This document shows positions 62,447-64,000 of a stretch of DNA of 64,000 nt, piece by piece (position 1 is the stretch's first letter; the number at the start of each line of letters is the position of its first letter). A program made the translations under genes and the position numbers. Source of the stretch: MWEH01 sp035409945 (GTDB lineage Bacteria > Bacillota > Clostridia > Christensenellales > DTU072); assembly GCA_035409945.1 (NCBI GenBank), contig DAONQC010000006.1, forward strand, positions 1 to 64,000, read 5' to 3'. Under the pieces are notes generated by a model that saw only the letters and a program-made list of their open reading frames with translations, ran no database searches and had not been told where the DNA came from.

Positions 62447-64000
62447 ATGAAAAAACGACTTATTATCTTTAATACCCTTATTGTAGCAATTGCGCTAATT
62501 TTGATGTTTGTGCTAGGCGTTTATGTTACTAAAAACAACAATCGAGAACAAGCCGAAGCCACAATTAAAAATTTAACCAAGATTTATAGTGGTTATTATT
62601 TAAAAAATCCAGATGAAACACCAGTAGTAGTTGATGATATGAGGCTTACAATCATAGAAGCTTCTGGGAAGGTGACGTTTGATAACAAAGCCGATGTTGC
62701 TACTATGGATAATCATATCGATAGAGAAGAGGTGCAGCATGCTTTGGAGGGAAAGCCACAAGTTGTAATAAGAAGGTCAAATACATTGAAAAAAGAATTA
62801 ATGTATTATGCCGAAAAGGTGGATGTAGGGGATAGTTATGTTTTCATTAGAGTGTCAACTACTATAAAAAGTGTTGATGCATATGTGTTAAAGTCTTTAC
62901 CACTTATGATAACTATATTCATAGTTTCATTATGGGCTGCGGCAATGGTAAGTATATTTATATCCGATAGTTTACTTAAACCGTTTAAAGGCATTAAAAG
63001 CAGCTTAGAAGCTATAAACAAAGGTTCATACAATCCTGTCCTTCGTTTTTCAGGTGATGCCGAAATTAATAGTATACTTGGCGAGATAGACAGGATAAGC
63101 GAAAAGATTATGCAAATGGTAGATGCTTCCACTCAAGAAAAGGAAAGAATGGATTTCATTTTTAACAATGTTTCAGATGCTATAATCGTCTTCAATTTTA
63201 GGGGAGATATTGAACTGATAAATCACAATGCCCTTGATTTGTTTGGAGTTACCAATGCAATAGGTAAAAAAGCTAATATATTAACTGGCGACACGGTTTT
63301 TGTAGATGCAATTCAACAGTGTGTAAAGGAAAGCGAAAATAGTATTTTTGAATATACACATGGCCCCTTCATATATCTAACAGCAGTAAGAAAAGTGGAA
63401 AATAGGTTAACCATTGTAGTTTTATCAGATATTACGGCAACAAAGAATGCTGAGAAAAACAGGAGCGACTTCTTTGCGAATGCCTCCCACGAGTTGAAAA
63501 CACCTTTAACATCAGTAAAAGGATTTAATGAACTTATTATGCTGAAGTCAAAAGACGAGGAAATAAAAGGTTTTGCTACACATATAGAAAAAGAAAGTAC
63601 ACGTATGCTAGCATTAATTGATGATATGTTAAATCTATCCAAACTAGAAAACCAAAAAGAATTAAAGCCTATTGATGTTGATCTAAAGGAAGTTACAGAC
63701 GAAGTTTTTGGTACTCTTTCCCAATTTGCATCCGATAAAAATATCTTACTAAGCGTGCAGGGGAGTGGTACTGTCTATGCAGAAAGGGAACATATTTTTG
63801 AGGTAATAAAGAATTTAGTAGAAAACGGCATAAGGTATAACAATGATGGCGGAAAAGTCGATGTTAAAATCTCTATGAAAAAAGATAAAACCATACTTGA
63901 AGTAGAAGATAATGGGATTGGAATAGACGAAAGTAATCAAACCAGAATATTTGAAAGATTTTATAGAGTTGATAAATCACGTTCAAGAGAAACAGCAGGG
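62447..64000 (+). CDS. phoR: PhoR-type sensor histidine kinase (cut by window end)
   Basis: 518 residues visible, no stop. N-terminal helix (about 5-24), extracytoplasmic sensor segment (about 25-145), second helix (about 147-172), HAMP-like linker, PAS domain (about 235-335), H-box FFANASHELKTPLTSVKGF (about 342), N-box VIKNLVENGIRYN, G1 box VEDNGIGID and F-box FERFYRVDKSRSRETAG at the cut end; the last glycine box lies outside. With PhoB and PhoU it senses phosphate through Pst. The ribosome site is weak and lies in echo-derived DNA. Confidence 0.9.
   Translation, partial: MKKRLIIFNTLIVAIALILMFVLGVYVTKNNNREQAEATIKNLTKIYSGYYLKNPDETPVVVDDMRLTIIEASGKVTFDNKADVATMDNHIDREEVQHALEGKPQVVIRRSNTLKKELMYYAEKVDVGDSYVFIRVSTTIKSVDAYVLKSLPLMITIFIVSLWAAAMVSIFISDSLLKPFKGIKSSLEAINKGSYNPVLRFSGDAEINSILGEIDRISEKIMQMVDASTQEKERMDFIFNNVSDAIIVFNFRGDIELINHNALDLFGVTNAIGKKANILTGDTVFVDAIQQCVKESENSIFEYTHGPFIYLTAVRKVENRLTIVVLSDITATKNAEKNRSDFFANASHELKTPLTSVKGFNELIMLKSKDEEIKGFATHIEKESTRMLALIDDMLNLSKLENQKELKPIDVDLKEVTDEVFGTLSQFASDKNILLSVQGSGTVYAEREHIFEVIKNLVENGIRYNNDGGKVDVKISMKKDKTILEVEDNGIGIDESNQTRIFERFYRVDKSRSRETAG

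Overview
The window is AT-rich DNA from a low-GC Gram-positive anaerobe, most likely an uncultured gut member of the Clostridia. This rests on strong Shine-Dalgarno sites, lipobox lipoproteins, an Nfn-type bifurcating transhydrogenase, ECF transporter parts, a Pst-PhoU-PhoBR cluster, BspA/InlB-repeat surface proteins, DUF6273 lipoproteins and many small toxin-antitoxin-like genes. I see no rRNA, tRNA, CRISPR array, transposase or prophage. The species is not identifiable from sequence alone.

Layout. 0-12 kb: a DUF6273 lipoprotein, an AbiE toxin-antitoxin pair, and a giant LRR/InlB-repeat surface protein split by one in-frame stop. 12-19 kb: a DUF4143 ATPase behind a palindromic operator, an orphan XRE regulator, parB (no parA beside it), rsmG, and nfnA-nfnB. 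19-28.4 kb: an accessory island with a condensation-like acyltransferase, an LRR protein, a HipA/CtkA-type kinase, two more DUF4143 ATPases and a class II Fic protein, with gene remnants between. 28.4-36 kb: a hydrolase, gyrB-gyrA, an orphan AbiEi antitoxin and bioY. 36-47 kb (all minus strand): a kinase-like protein, MobB, EcfT-EcfA2-EcfA1, and a run of secreted or lipid-anchored proteins that appear to share a sulfite-oxidase/molybdopterin-binding-like fold, one fused to a phosphodiesterase, plus an ECF S-component-like membrane protein. A riboswitch-like leader precedes the first gene of this run. 47-54 kb: a beta-lactamase-like protein, hydrolases, a TetR regulator with a clear operator, and small flavoproteins. 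54-56 kb: an AbiE pair whose toxin is fused to a histidine-phosphatase domain lacking its catalytic histidine. 56.6-64 kb: pstS (apparently circularly permuted), a pstC-pstA fusion, pstB, phoU, phoB and phoR (cut by the window end).

How genes work together. Pst imports phosphate under PhoU/PhoR/PhoB control. NfnAB couples NADH, ferredoxin and NADPH. The 36-47 kb cluster looks like an uptake or salvage system for an unidentified small molecule; MobB and the shared fold suggest a molybdopterin-like cofactor, which is an inference.

The most unusual property is seen between genes. At about ten loci the intergenic DNA is made of diverged tandem copies (about 55-115 bp) of the end of the neighbouring gene ('gene-end echoes'), and at one locus the process seems to have extended the coding sequence itself. 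Three unrelated genes also share a conserved, foldable about 50-base leader directly before their start codons.
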